Shown piece after piece: positions 1-7,447 of a stretch of DNA of 34,250 nucleotides. Source of the stretch: CAZXPA01 sp964642485 (GTDB lineage: Bacteria; Patescibacteriota; Patescibacteriia; UBA2591; UBA6264); NCBI GenBank assembly GCA_964642485.1, contig CAZXPA010000002.1:1-34250 (forward strand). The letters run 5' to 3'. Every line of letters begins with the position of its first letter. The first letter of the stretch is position 1. Under the pieces are notes generated by a model, which was not told the origin of the DNA, made no database searches, and saw only the letters and a program-made list of their open reading frames with translations. Both the position numbers and the translations under genes were made by a program.

Positions 1-322
1 TTTGCCTGAAATTCTGCCTAAAACCAATGACCTAGACCAATTAATAAGCTGGCGGAGAAGATTCACTCCTAATTCAGAACCAGCAAAACTGATTGAGGCT
101 AGAATGGCCAAGGTTTTGCCAGAAACCAATGACCTGGACCAATTAATAAGCTGGTGGGGAGAAGTCCCTTCTAATTCAGAACCAGCAAAACTGATTGAGG
201 CTAGAATGGCCGAGGTTTTGCCTGAAATTCTGCCTAAAACCAATGACCTGGACCAATTAATAAGCTGGCGGAGAGAAGTCTCTTCTAATTCAGAGCCGGA
301 AAAACTGATTGAGGCTAGAATG
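1..322 (+). repeat. In-frame tandem repeat, units of 102 and 114 bp
   Basis: The units start at about 1, 104 and 206, and their DNA is nearly identical outside the short variable stretch after the codons for LISW. The third unit is 12 bp longer (PEIL). The array probably continues upstream of the window. Confidence 0.85.
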
Positions 323-457
323 GCCAAGGTTTTGAAATTAATTTCATCAGAATCAGTTCCTCAGTGGTTTGTCAGAAGAATAGAGCAAGGCAAAATTCCA
401 GGCTTTCTGCTTGAAGAATTTAAAAACAAAGCTGCAGATATCTATCAGTCTTTATAG
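1..457 (+). CDS. 3' part of a repeat protein of unknown function
   Basis: The reading frame is open from the first base. The apparent TTG start is the leucine codon of a repeat unit, so the gene begins upstream of the window. Three near-identical units follow each other, about residues 1-34, 35-68 and 69-106. Each carries the core NDLDQLISW, then a variable 5-6 residues, then NSEP.KLIEAR. Unit 3 has an extra PEIL like unit 1. DNA identity between units is very high, which points to recent tandem duplication. The unique C-terminal 45 residues are helical-looking and end in AADIYQSL. I recognise no family; the units look alpha-helical. A strong terminator follows at 473-512. Confidence 0.6.
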   Translation, partial: LPEILPKTNDLDQLISWRRRFTPNSEPAKLIEARMAKVLPETNDLDQLISWWGEVPSNSEPAKLIEARMAEVLPEILPKTNDLDQLISWRREVSSNSEPEKLIEARMAKVLKLISSESVPQWFVRRIEQGKIPGFLLEEFKNKAADIYQSL

Positions 458-472
458 CCTATGTCACGAAGC

Positions 473-512
473 AAGGCCCGGCTTAACAATAGCTGGGCCT
501 TCTTTCATTTTT
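473..512 (+). terminator. Rho-independent terminator of the repeat gene
   Basis: An 11-bp stem (AAGGCCCGGCT with AGCTGGGCCTT, one G-U pair) closes a 7-nt loop and is followed by CTTTCATTTTT. It lies 16 nt after the stop codon. Confidence 0.85.
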
Positions 513-594
513 ATCTCTATCTAACCTTTAATTTACAATGACATTGCTGGCTCGAAGTTAGTGAAAAAAATTTGGAGAATAGAATTAAAAGGGG

Positions 595-1812
595 TTAAAA
601 TTTTTCTATCTCAGATTTCCTGACAGCAGCTTTAATAAGCTTTTTTATTCTAATCTTTTTTTCAGCTTTTTCTACATCTTTTAAACGAGCTCTGGTTTCC
701 GGGTGTTTAGGCAAAAATCGGCTGCAGCAATCTTGATCAGGTAAAATAGAGATGTCAAAAGTATTAATTTCTTTAGCTTTTTTTATTATTTCTTCCTTGT
801 CCTGGCCAACTAATGGCCTTAAAATTAATAATTCAACCGCTTGATTAATAACACCAATATTTTCTAGGGTTTGTGAAGCCACCTGACCAAGGCTTTCTCC
901 AGTTACCAGAGCCCGGGCCTTTTCTTTTTTAGCAACCTCTTGAGCGACCTTAAACATTATTCGACGGTATAAAATAATGCGCAACTTAGCCGGAGCATTT
1001 AAAAGAATCTCTTTTTGAATATCAGCAAAAGGCATTAAATAAAGTTTGGATTGAAACTGAAATTTAGTCAAAATTTTAACCAATTTCTTAGCCTTTTTGA
1101 TTGAGTCATCATTAGTATATGGATACGCATGAAAATGGATAAAAACCATTTTCAATCCTCTTTTAATGAGATAAAGGGCCGCAACTGGTGAATCAATCCC
1201 GCCAGAAAGCAACACTAAACCTTTACCGCTCACGCCAACTGGCAAACCACCCAGGCCTTTAATTTTCTCTAAATACAAAAAAGCGAATTTCTCAACAATT
1301 TCAATAAAACAAGTTAAATCTGGATTTTTTAAATCAACTTTTTTATTTAACCTTTCATTCAACCAAGCACCAACTTTTTCATTTATCTTTGGAGAGGTTA
1401 AGTAAAAATCTTTTTTTGATCTTTGAGTTAAAACTCGAAAACTTTTAAATTCTTTATGCTCTAAAAACTCTAATGCTTTTTTTTGAATTGATTCAATGTT
1501 TTGCTCAACACTTTGGGCAAAACAAAAATAAGCTAAACCAAAAACATTCTTCAAACTATCCTGAATCCGTTCTTGTCTTTTTTCCCCCTCAGGGCTTAAC
1601 TCAATAATAATTCGGCCTGAGATCCGCTTTACCCTGTTAAATAATTTCGCCTCTGGCGAAATTGCCGCTTTGCGGCATTTAACAGGGTGAACAAATTCAA
1701 AAAAGCAAGAATCTAAAGACTGTTTTAAATTCTCAACTAGTTTTTCTTCAAAAAACTTTCGATTTTTTCCTTTTAAGCCGATTTCGCTGTAATGACAAAT
1801 AATGTAATTCAT
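595..1812 (-). CDS. thiI: tRNA 4-thiouridine synthetase ThiI with an in-frame palindromic insertion
   Basis: ThiI adenylates U8 of tRNA and replaces its oxygen with sulphur. I chose the ATG at 1810-1812 because the protein then opens as the family does (HYSEIGLKGKNR); the frame stays open 12 codons upstream. After the N-terminal ferredoxin-like and THUMP regions, the PP-loop SGGIDSPVA lies near residue 205. The conserved DQDCCSRFLPKHPETRA segment is near the C terminus. There is no rhodanese domain (about 405 residues, against 482 in E. coli), so sulphur must come from another donor. Residues about 41-60 (VHPVK...AKLFNR) are encoded by a 58-bp palindromic element and are absent from ordinary ThiI; they fall between two strands of the N-terminal domain. 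No Shine-Dalgarno sequence is visible. Confidence 0.93.
   Translation of the reverse strand: MNYIICHYSEIGLKGKNRKFFEEKLVENLKQSLDSCFFEFVHPVKCRKAAISPEAKLFNRVKRISGRIIIELSPEGEKRQERIQDSLKNVFGLAYFCFAQSVEQNIESIQKKALEFLEHKEFKSFRVLTQRSKKDFYLTSPKINEKVGAWLNERLNKKVDLKNPDLTCFIEIVEKFAFLYLEKIKGLGGLPVGVSGKGLVLLSGGIDSPVAALYLIKRGLKMVFIHFHAYPYTNDDSIKKAKKLVKILTKFQFQSKLYLMPFADIQKEILLNAPAKLRIILYRRIMFKVAQEVAKKEKARALVTGESLGQVASQTLENIGVINQAVELLILRPLVGQDKEEIIKKAKEINTFDISILPDQDCCSRFLPKHPETRARLKDVEKAEKKIRIKKLIKAAVRKSEIEKF
1631..1688 (-). repeat. 58-bp palindromic element, copy A (inside thiI)
   Basis: The 12-bp terminal inverted repeat ACCCTGTTAAAT/ATTTAACAGGGT encloses two perfect hairpins: AATTTCGCC-TCT-GGCGAAATT (1643-1663) and GCCGC-TTT-GCGGC (1664-1676). 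The predicted fold is a three-way junction. Copies B (14793-14850) and C (19936-19993) have the same length and layout. Confidence 0.95.
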
Positions 1813-1857
1813 ATTTAAAATAATACTAAAAAAATAAGATTTTCTCAATAGAAGTTC

Positions 1858-1885
1858 TTGATTTTTTTAAAAAATCTTATAAGAT
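1858..1885 (+). promoter_or_regulatory. Candidate promoter of tRNA-Pro(TGG)
   Basis: TTGATT (1858-1863), a 16-nt spacer and TAAGAT (1880-1885) lie just upstream of the tRNA. Both hexamers are close to the sigma-70 consensus. Confidence 0.5.
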
Positions 1886-1899
1886 TAAATAAGAATTTT

Positions 1900-1973
1900 C
1901 GGGGTATAGTGTAATGGTAGCACGAGTCCTTTGGGAGGATTTAGCCCGAGTTCGAATCTCGGTACCCCGACCA
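1900..1973 (+). tRNA. tRNA-Pro(TGG)
   Basis: A full cloverleaf: acceptor CGGGGTA/TACCCCG with the C1-G72 pair typical of proline tRNA, anticodon stem AGTCC/GGATT, loop TTTGGGA with anticodon TGG at 1932-1934, and T arm CCGAG/CTCGG. CCA is encoded. Confidence 0.95.
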
Positions 1974-2030
1974 TTCAAGCAGACTAGATGATCTGCTCTT
2001 TTCTTTTAATTATTTCTACTTTATTAAAAA

Positions 2031-3281
2031 TTATTCATACCTCAAAGCCTCAATCGGATTTTTTTTAGCCGCCTGCCGGGCAGGGTACATTCCAAAGGCA
2101 AGGCCAATAACAACTGATACGCTAACTGCTAGGACTATACCCGGCCAGAAAATTACAAAATTCCAGTTAAGGCCTTGCGCCCTGGCCGCAATTGAGGCCA
2201 ACCAGGAGATTAAAATCCCGAGAATTATCCCAATAACTCCGCCAATTAAAGTTATGATAATCGCTTCAGATAAAAATTGCCATAATATGTCATTATATTT
2301 TGCGCCAATTGATTTACGTAAACCGATTTCAAAAGTACGTTCAGTTATCGACACATACATTATATTCATAATTCCCACACCGCCGACAATTAGAGAAATT
2401 GAGCCCAGCACAATAAGCAGAATTTGAATTCCATAAATTACAATATCCATCATCTCCACCATTTGATCCATGCTGATAACAGCAAAGTCGTCTTTATCGG
2501 GGTCAGAGATTTTGTGCTGCTCACGTAGAATTAAAGTTAAATCTTCAACAGTTTGATCTCCCTCATCTTTATTAATCATTTGCGCAAAAATAAAGCTTAT
2601 ATAATCAATGCCGAGCAATCGTTTTTGCAACGTGCGCACCGGCATGAAAATCATATTATCCATGTCTAGAGAAAAAGTGGCGCCTTTTTCTTTTAATGTA
2701 CCAATAACTCTGAATTTTTCATTACCAACCTGAATTGATTCATTTATAGGATTCTGATCGCCGAATAATTTATTTTTAAGTTTGGCGCCGAGCACAGCAA
2801 CTTTGGCCAGGGATCTATTTTCTTGCTTTGAAAAAAATCTACCAGTTTCAATTTCCGATGAATCAATATCAATAAAATCTGTATTAGTGCCAAAGAGCAT
2901 TGTTTTTTTAATTTCGCTTTGGTAAGAAACCATTTTTTGGCCCATCACTCCCGTATAAAATTTAGAAATATTAGGGTGTCTAATAATAACTTCGGCGTCT
3001 TTTTCTTTAAGTGTTGTAATCACTGATCCGCCAAGCATGCTGAAAGCATTTTCCGTAGAAGCCTGCTTGGTTTGTGGGGTTTTAACTTCTATTTCAATAA
3101 AGTCTGAACCAAAAGACTCTAGCTCACCAATGATTAATCCTTTAATTGCTTGGCCGGCTGAGAGCACGACAATTACAGCCGTAATTCCAATTACAATACC
3201 AAGAATAGTGAGCGCAGTTCGGCCTTTATTTTTGCGAAAGGTGGATAAAGCGATTTTTATGGGCAATAATAATTTATTCAT
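2031..3281 (-). CDS. MacB/FtsX-type ABC transporter permease, second subunit
   Basis: Membrane subunit of a MacB-like exporter. The N-terminal transmembrane helix lies in about residues 20-45, with the family signature KNKGRTALTILGIVIGI. A large extracytoplasmic MacB core domain follows, and three FtsX helices close the protein. It ends in the family motif FGMYPARQAAKKNPIEALRYE. It overlaps the upstream permease by 8 bp and is the last gene of a four-gene operon. The two permeases are clear paralogues and probably form a heterodimer. The substrate cannot be told from sequence; lipoprotein, peptide or lipid export are all possible. Confidence 0.88.
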   Translation of the reverse strand: MNKLLLPIKIALSTFRKNKGRTALTILGIVIGITAVIVVLSAGQAIKGLIIGELESFGSDFIEIEVKTPQTKQASTENAFSMLGGSVITTLKEKDAEVIIRHPNISKFYTGVMGQKMVSYQSEIKKTMLFGTNTDFIDIDSSEIETGRFFSKQENRSLAKVAVLGAKLKNKLFGDQNPINESIQVGNEKFRVIGTLKEKGATFSLDMDNMIFMPVRTLQKRLLGIDYISFIFAQMINKDEGDQTVEDLTLILREQHKISDPDKDDFAVISMDQMVEMMDIVIYGIQILLIVLGSISLIVGGVGIMNIMYVSITERTFEIGLRKSIGAKYNDILWQFLSEAIIITLIGGVIGIILGILISWLASIAARAQGLNWNFVIFWPGIVLAVSVSVVIGLAFGMYPARQAAKKNPIEALRYE

Positions 3282-4506
3282 ATCTTAAAGCTGTAATTGG
3301 ATCAAATTTAGCAGCCTTTCTGGCCGGATAAAGTCCAAAAATTATTCCTATTAAAAAAGCAAAAATGCAGGATAGTAAGACTGAGAAAAGAGTGATTATA
3401 AAATCCCAGCCATAGCCGAGTTTATTAACAACAATTGATATTAAATAAGAAATTATTATTCCAATAAAAATTCCAATTAATGCGCCCAGGAATGAAATGA
3501 CAATTGTTTCAGCCAAAAACTGAGCAATAATCTGGTTTTTGGTGGCGCCGACTGCCTGGCGCAAACCAATTTCCCTGACGCGTTCAGTTACGGCGGCCAG
3601 CATAATATTCATTATGCCAATTCCGCCAACCACCAAAGCGATTGCCACAATAGCGATTAGAAAAAATTGCAAGGCGCTGGTAACTTTTTCAAGCATTTGC
3701 ATTGCTTCCAGCATGTTTCTGACAGTAAAGTCGTCTTCTTTGGGGTCATTAATATTATGCCTAGCGCGTAGCAACAAAGTAATTTCTTCGCTGACGCTAG
3801 TAAGATTTTTTTCTTTATCAACGCGAACTCGGATAAAACCTAGATAGTTGATTCCTAATACTTTTTTTTGGGCAGTGGTCACTGGCAGAAAAACCATGTT
3901 ATCCACGTTTTGGAAGCCAGCAGATCCGAGCGGCTCCATAACGCCGATAACTGTAAATTTATTCTTTTTAATTTGAATTTTTTGGCCGATTGGATCTGTA
4001 TTTTCAAAAAGATCATCTTTTACCTGTGAACCAATAACAGCTACTCCCGCATTAGTCCTTTTATCTTCTTCTGTAAAAAAACTTCCCGTCTCAACTTTGG
4101 AATTAGCCAACTGTGGGTAGTCGGGGGAAGTGCCATAAATCGAAGCGGTAATTTTTTGATTTCCCCAATTTACAGTTTCAGTAGCGCTGACATAAGAAGA
4201 AGCCGCTACAACGTGGGGAAGTTTTTTAATTGCTTCGGTATCTTCGTCTTTTAAGGTTGTAACAACAATTCCAAACATAGCGACTGGTGGCCCCTCCTCG
4301 TCTGTCCCGCCTGGCAGGATGCCAATTATATTAGAACCAACACTTTTGAATTGGTTGGTAATCAAACTTTGCGCGCCAGCAACGACAGAAGTGATTATGA
4401 TTACTGATGAAATGCCAATGATGATTCCTAGCATTGTCAAAAAAGAACGCATCTTTTGAGTGCGCAGGTTCTTGATGGCCATTTTGATTGTGGTGCGAGT
4501 GAACAT
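3274..4506 (-). CDS. MacB/FtsX-type ABC transporter permease, first subunit
   Basis: Paralogue of the neighbouring permease with the same layout: N-terminal helix with RSFLTMLGIIIGISSVIII, a MacB core domain at about residues 45-240, three C-terminal FtsX helices and a final FGLYPARKAAKFDPITALRYE. The core begins with the family's gap-rich segment around LPGGTDEEG. It lies 130 bp downstream of the ATPase gene, and its stop overlaps the next permease start by 8 bp, so translation of the two is probably coupled. No Shine-Dalgarno sequence precedes the ATG. Confidence 0.88.
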   Translation of the reverse strand: MFTRTTIKMAIKNLRTQKMRSFLTMLGIIIGISSVIIITSVVAGAQSLITNQFKSVGSNIIGILPGGTDEEGPPVAMFGIVVTTLKDEDTEAIKKLPHVVAASSYVSATETVNWGNQKITASIYGTSPDYPQLANSKVETGSFFTEEDKRTNAGVAVIGSQVKDDLFENTDPIGQKIQIKKNKFTVIGVMEPLGSAGFQNVDNMVFLPVTTAQKKVLGINYLGFIRVRVDKEKNLTSVSEEITLLLRARHNINDPKEDDFTVRNMLEAMQMLEKVTSALQFFLIAIVAIALVVGGIGIMNIMLAAVTERVREIGLRQAVGATKNQIIAQFLAETIVISFLGALIGIFIGIIISYLISIVVNKLGYGWDFIITLFSVLLSCIFAFLIGIIFGLYPARKAAKFDPITALRYE

Positions 4507-4540
4507 TATAAAGAATGAATAATTTTTAATTGATCTAATT

Positions 4541-4634
4541 ACTAATAAATTTCTAATTTGTAATAACTAACGACCAGCTTCACCATTGGAACCTTGGACA
4601 TTAATTAGTAATTAGAAATTTTTAATTAGAAATT
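4541..4634. repeat. Imperfect intergenic palindrome inside the export operon
   Basis: Between the ATPase and the first permease, AATTACTAAT followed by AATTTCTAATT on the left mirrors ATTAGTAATTAGAAATT on the right, around a less AT-rich centre. It is one of many gaps with this layout in the window. Confidence 0.6.
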
Positions 4635-4636
4635 TT

Positions 4637-5359
4637 TTATTTTGCTAAGGATTCGCCATCTTTAAAGAAATGTCGATTCTTAATTTTCGTGTCTTTAAAT
4701 ACGGCCCCGTCCTTGATAAAAATAATTCGTTTGGCCGCTCGGGCCACATCTTGTTCGTGAGTAACAATAATTATTGTTTTGCCTTCACGATTAAGATCTT
4801 GTAAGATTTTCATGATTTGGGCCCCGGATTTTGAGTCAAGATTACCGGTCGGTTCATCTGCCAGAATTAAATCCGGATTATTAACTAGCGCGCGGGCAAT
4901 TGCAACGCGCTGTTTTTCTCCACCAGACAATTGGTTGGACATGTAGGTTTTGCGATATTCCAAATTAACAGCTTCAATGGCTTTGTTAGTTTTCGCTTTA
5001 TGTTGAACATTCGGAAGTTTACTATAAATAAGCGGTAGCCTGACATTATCAAAAACTGTTGTTCGCCGCAACAAATTAAAGGACTGAAAAACAAAGCCAA
5101 TTTCTGTATTGCGCACTTCAGCCATTTGAGTTTCAGTTAATTCATTGGTATTTTTTCCTTTGAAAAAATATTCCCCTTTTGAAGGTCTATCCAGAAAACC
5201 AATAATGTGCAGTAAGGTTGATTTACCAGATCCAGATGGACCTATGATGGACACAAATTCTCCTTGTTTAATCTGAAAACTTGCTTCTCTGAGAGCAACA
5301 GTTTTGATTTCTCCGTTTTCGTAAACTTTTTGTAAATTGTTGGCTTGGATTAAATCCAT
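4637..5359 (-). CDS. MacB/LolD-type ABC transporter ATPase
   Basis: ATP-binding subunit that powers the adjacent permeases. Walker A GPSGSGKST is at about residues 40-48, the ABC signature LSGGEKQR near 144, Walker B LILADEPT next to it, then D-loop SGAQIMK and H-loop IVTHE. At 241 residues it is the usual size for a stand-alone LolD/MacB ATPase. The ATG at 5357-5359 is preferred over an in-frame GTG 12 bp upstream, because MDLIQANNLQKVY matches the usual start. It lies between the adaptor gene (stop 5504) and the permeases. Confidence 0.92.
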   Translation of the reverse strand: MDLIQANNLQKVYENGEIKTVALREASFQIKQGEFVSIIGPSGSGKSTLLHIIGFLDRPSKGEYFFKGKNTNELTETQMAEVRNTEIGFVFQSFNLLRRTTVFDNVRLPLIYSKLPNVQHKAKTNKAIEAVNLEYRKTYMSNQLSGGEKQRVAIARALVNNPDLILADEPTGNLDSKSGAQIMKILQDLNREGKTIIIVTHEQDVARAAKRIIFIKDGAVFKDTKIKNRHFFKDGESLAK

Positions 5360-5396
5360 ATGTATCGACACTAAACCCTCAACAGGCCCAGAATAA

Positions 5397-5452
5397 ATAT
5401 ACTAATCTCTACTAAGGATATTAATCATTGAAGTTAGGCGAGATTAGTATAT
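5397..5452. repeat. Inverted repeat between adaptor and ATPase genes
   Basis: A 13-bp perfect inverted repeat ATATACTAATCTC (5397-5409) / GAGATTAGTATAT (5440-5452) encloses 30 nt. A smaller hairpin AGTGT-7 nt-ACACT follows at 5457-5473. It has no T-run typical of a terminator, so it may act as an mRNA structure separating adaptor and transporter expression. Confidence 0.6.
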
Positions 5453-5503
5453 AATTAGTGTCTTCAAAACACTACCGGGAAATGATTAGTATGGCATTAT
5501 TGA

Positions 5504-7237
5504 TTATTCTCCGCTTCTAATACGAATGACGATTTTATCTCCGTCTTTTATACCTTCAGTTATTTCAATACTACCGTTACTCCCTCGCATTCCAGTTTTA
5601 ACTTCAACTTCGCGATAACTAAGACCATCTTGATTTAAGATCCTAACAATTTTTTTCCCACCCTTTTTTAAAATTGCGCGTTGGGGTATGCTGATGACGT
5701 TTTTCTTTATGTTGGTTAGAATATCAAGATCTGCCGTCATGCCCGATCTTATTAAGTCGCTTTCTTCTGCAAATTCAAAACTAACTTCATAGGTCGGAAT
5801 ATTATCAATTATGGTTTCAGCCGGAGCGATTTCAATTACTTTAGCTTTAAACTCCGTGTCACTGCTGTAAGCATCCAAAGTAACAGTTGCCAGATCGTCA
5901 ATCTTAATATTAGCAATGTCAACTTCAGGAACATTAGATTTTATTTCAAAGTCCATCTCAGAAATAATCGAAAGGACCAGAGCATTAAGTGAAACAATTT
6001 CGCCAATTTTAGCTTTTTGTTCAACAACTACGCCACTGATCGGTGCCCTAAGAACTGTTTTTACTAATTGAGCCCGAACATTTTCAATTTTAGCCTGAGC
6101 TTGTTTAATCTGAGCTCTCTGAGATGTAATGTTTATTTCGGCTTGCTTGACCTGGGCCTCCTGAGCTCTAATTTGTTCGTCTGTAGCCCCGGATTTTTTA
6201 AGAGTAAGTTCGTCTTCAGCTAAAGTCAGGGCATTTTGACCTTCATTAACCCCGGCCTGAGCTGAATTAATATTATTTTGATTAGTTATTTTTTGAGCAG
6301 CAATTGATTGTTTTTGGCTATTAACATTAGAAATAGCTGTATTTATATTAGTCCGAGCCGTATTTATATTGGTTTTGTAAGTATTAAGTGTGGCCTGAGA
6401 TAAACCAGTACTAGCATTAACTGCTTCATTTAACCGACTTAAAAAATTTCTAATTATTACTAAATAACCCTCTCCATTAATCAAAGCTTGATCTAGGCCT
6501 GAAGAAGATAAATTATCAATCTCTGTTTTAAATGTTTCAAGTGTCTGACCAGCTAACACCCTTCCGTTTTCAACGTCTATTTTAGCTTGAGAATTAGAGG
6601 TTGAAAAAGTTATTTGCGGATCTTCAGAAGAATCATTGGAAAATAATTCATCTATTTGTTTGTTCACCGCGTCGTCAGCTTTGGTATAGGCATCTTGGAG
6701 AATATCTCCAACGTCATCATAAAGGTTGTTTAAATCAATCCCTGCTTTATTCTTAACATTTTCTAAATTCACTTCTGCGTCAGCCAATGTCTTTTTTGCG
6801 TTGGCAACCTTTGTCTCCACCACCTGAATCTCTTCTGGTTTAGCTCCTACTTTTAATTCATCTAACTTTGCTCTCTGGGTTTCTAAAGCAGCTTGATATT
6901 GTTTTAACCCAGCTTGAGCGCTTTCTAAAGCAGCTTGGTCCTGAGCTAACTGAGCCATTAAATCAGCGTTGTCTAAAGCAACTAATATTTGGTCTTTTAT
7001 TACTTGGTCACCAACTTTAACATTAACCTCTGAAATTCGGCCACTTTTTTCAAAGGCCAAATCAACACTCTCAACTGGGTCAACCCGACCAGTAACACTT
7101 ACTTCTTGAATAAGGTCGCTTTTTTGAGCAATTATAAAATCATAGATTGGTTTTTTCTCCCGGCTAAAATAAAAATAACCACCAACAAAAACAATAACTA
7201 AAATAATAATAAAATTATATTTTTTCTTTATTTTCAT
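5504..7237 (-). CDS. MacA/HlyD-type membrane fusion (adaptor) protein
   Basis: Adaptor of the export system. A single N-terminal membrane anchor is at about residues 6-23. The first half of the lipoyl domain (VDLAFEKSGRISEVNVKVGDQV) follows. An unusually long alpha-helical coiled-coil hairpin rich in Ala, Gln and Asn spans roughly residues 95-400. The second lipoyl half (VLRAPISGVVVEQKAKIGE), then beta-barrel and membrane-proximal domains end the protein. At 577 residues it is much longer than MacA (about 370), the extra length being in the hairpin. A Patescibacterium would have no MacA-TolC style outer membrane, so the hairpin may span a thick cell surface layer; that is inference. It is the first gene of the operon. 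Confidence 0.88.
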   Translation of the reverse strand: MKIKKKYNFIIILVIVFVGGYFYFSREKKPIYDFIIAQKSDLIQEVSVTGRVDPVESVDLAFEKSGRISEVNVKVGDQVIKDQILVALDNADLMAQLAQDQAALESAQAGLKQYQAALETQRAKLDELKVGAKPEEIQVVETKVANAKKTLADAEVNLENVKNKAGIDLNNLYDDVGDILQDAYTKADDAVNKQIDELFSNDSSEDPQITFSTSNSQAKIDVENGRVLAGQTLETFKTEIDNLSSSGLDQALINGEGYLVIIRNFLSRLNEAVNASTGLSQATLNTYKTNINTARTNINTAISNVNSQKQSIAAQKITNQNNINSAQAGVNEGQNALTLAEDELTLKKSGATDEQIRAQEAQVKQAEINITSQRAQIKQAQAKIENVRAQLVKTVLRAPISGVVVEQKAKIGEIVSLNALVLSIISEMDFEIKSNVPEVDIANIKIDDLATVTLDAYSSDTEFKAKVIEIAPAETIIDNIPTYEVSFEFAEESDLIRSGMTADLDILTNIKKNVISIPQRAILKKGGKKIVRILNQDGLSYREVEVKTGMRGSNGSIEITEGIKDGDKIVIRIRSGE

Positions 7238-7282
7238 ACCTTCATATTATGATTTAAAAATAAGCTCATGTCAAGCCATGTC

Positions 7283-7310
7283 TTCACAAAGCTTTAAAAT
7301 TCTGTATAAT
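7283..7310 (+). promoter_or_regulatory. Promoter of tRNA-Gly
   Basis: TTCACA (7283-7288), a 16-nt spacer and a perfect TATAAT (7305-7310) end 11 bp before the tRNA. Confidence 0.7.
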
Positions 7311-7321
7311 TAAAAAAACAA

Positions 7322-7396
7322 GCGGGTATCGTATAGTGGTTATTATCTCAGGTTTCCAACCTGATGACGGGGGTCCGATTCCCCCTACCCGCTCCA
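7322..7396 (+). tRNA. tRNA-Gly(TCC)
   Basis: Acceptor GCGGGTA/TACCCGC, anticodon stem TCAGG/CCTGA, loop TTTCCAA with anticodon TCC at 7355-7357. CCA is encoded. Confidence 0.95.
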
Positions 7397-7432
7397 ACAC
7401 AAAAACAGGCTAATCGCCTGTCTTTGTGTTTT
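7397..7432. terminator. Terminator between tRNA-Gly and the DsbD-like gene
   Basis: A two-part stem, ACACAAA with TTTGTGT around ACAGGC with GCCTGT, closes loop TAATC and ends in TTTT. A-rich and T-rich flanks let it serve both converging transcripts. Confidence 0.75.
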
Positions 7433-7447
7433 AAAGTAAAGCTTGTC

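Noticed and set aside
1..322. CRISPR array
   Set aside because: The repeats are 102-114 bp, in frame and coding, without short regular repeats and unique spacers.
3037..3288. Plus-strand frames within the permease genes (also 3539-3847)
   Set aside because: Antisense shadows of well-supported MacB-type permeases.
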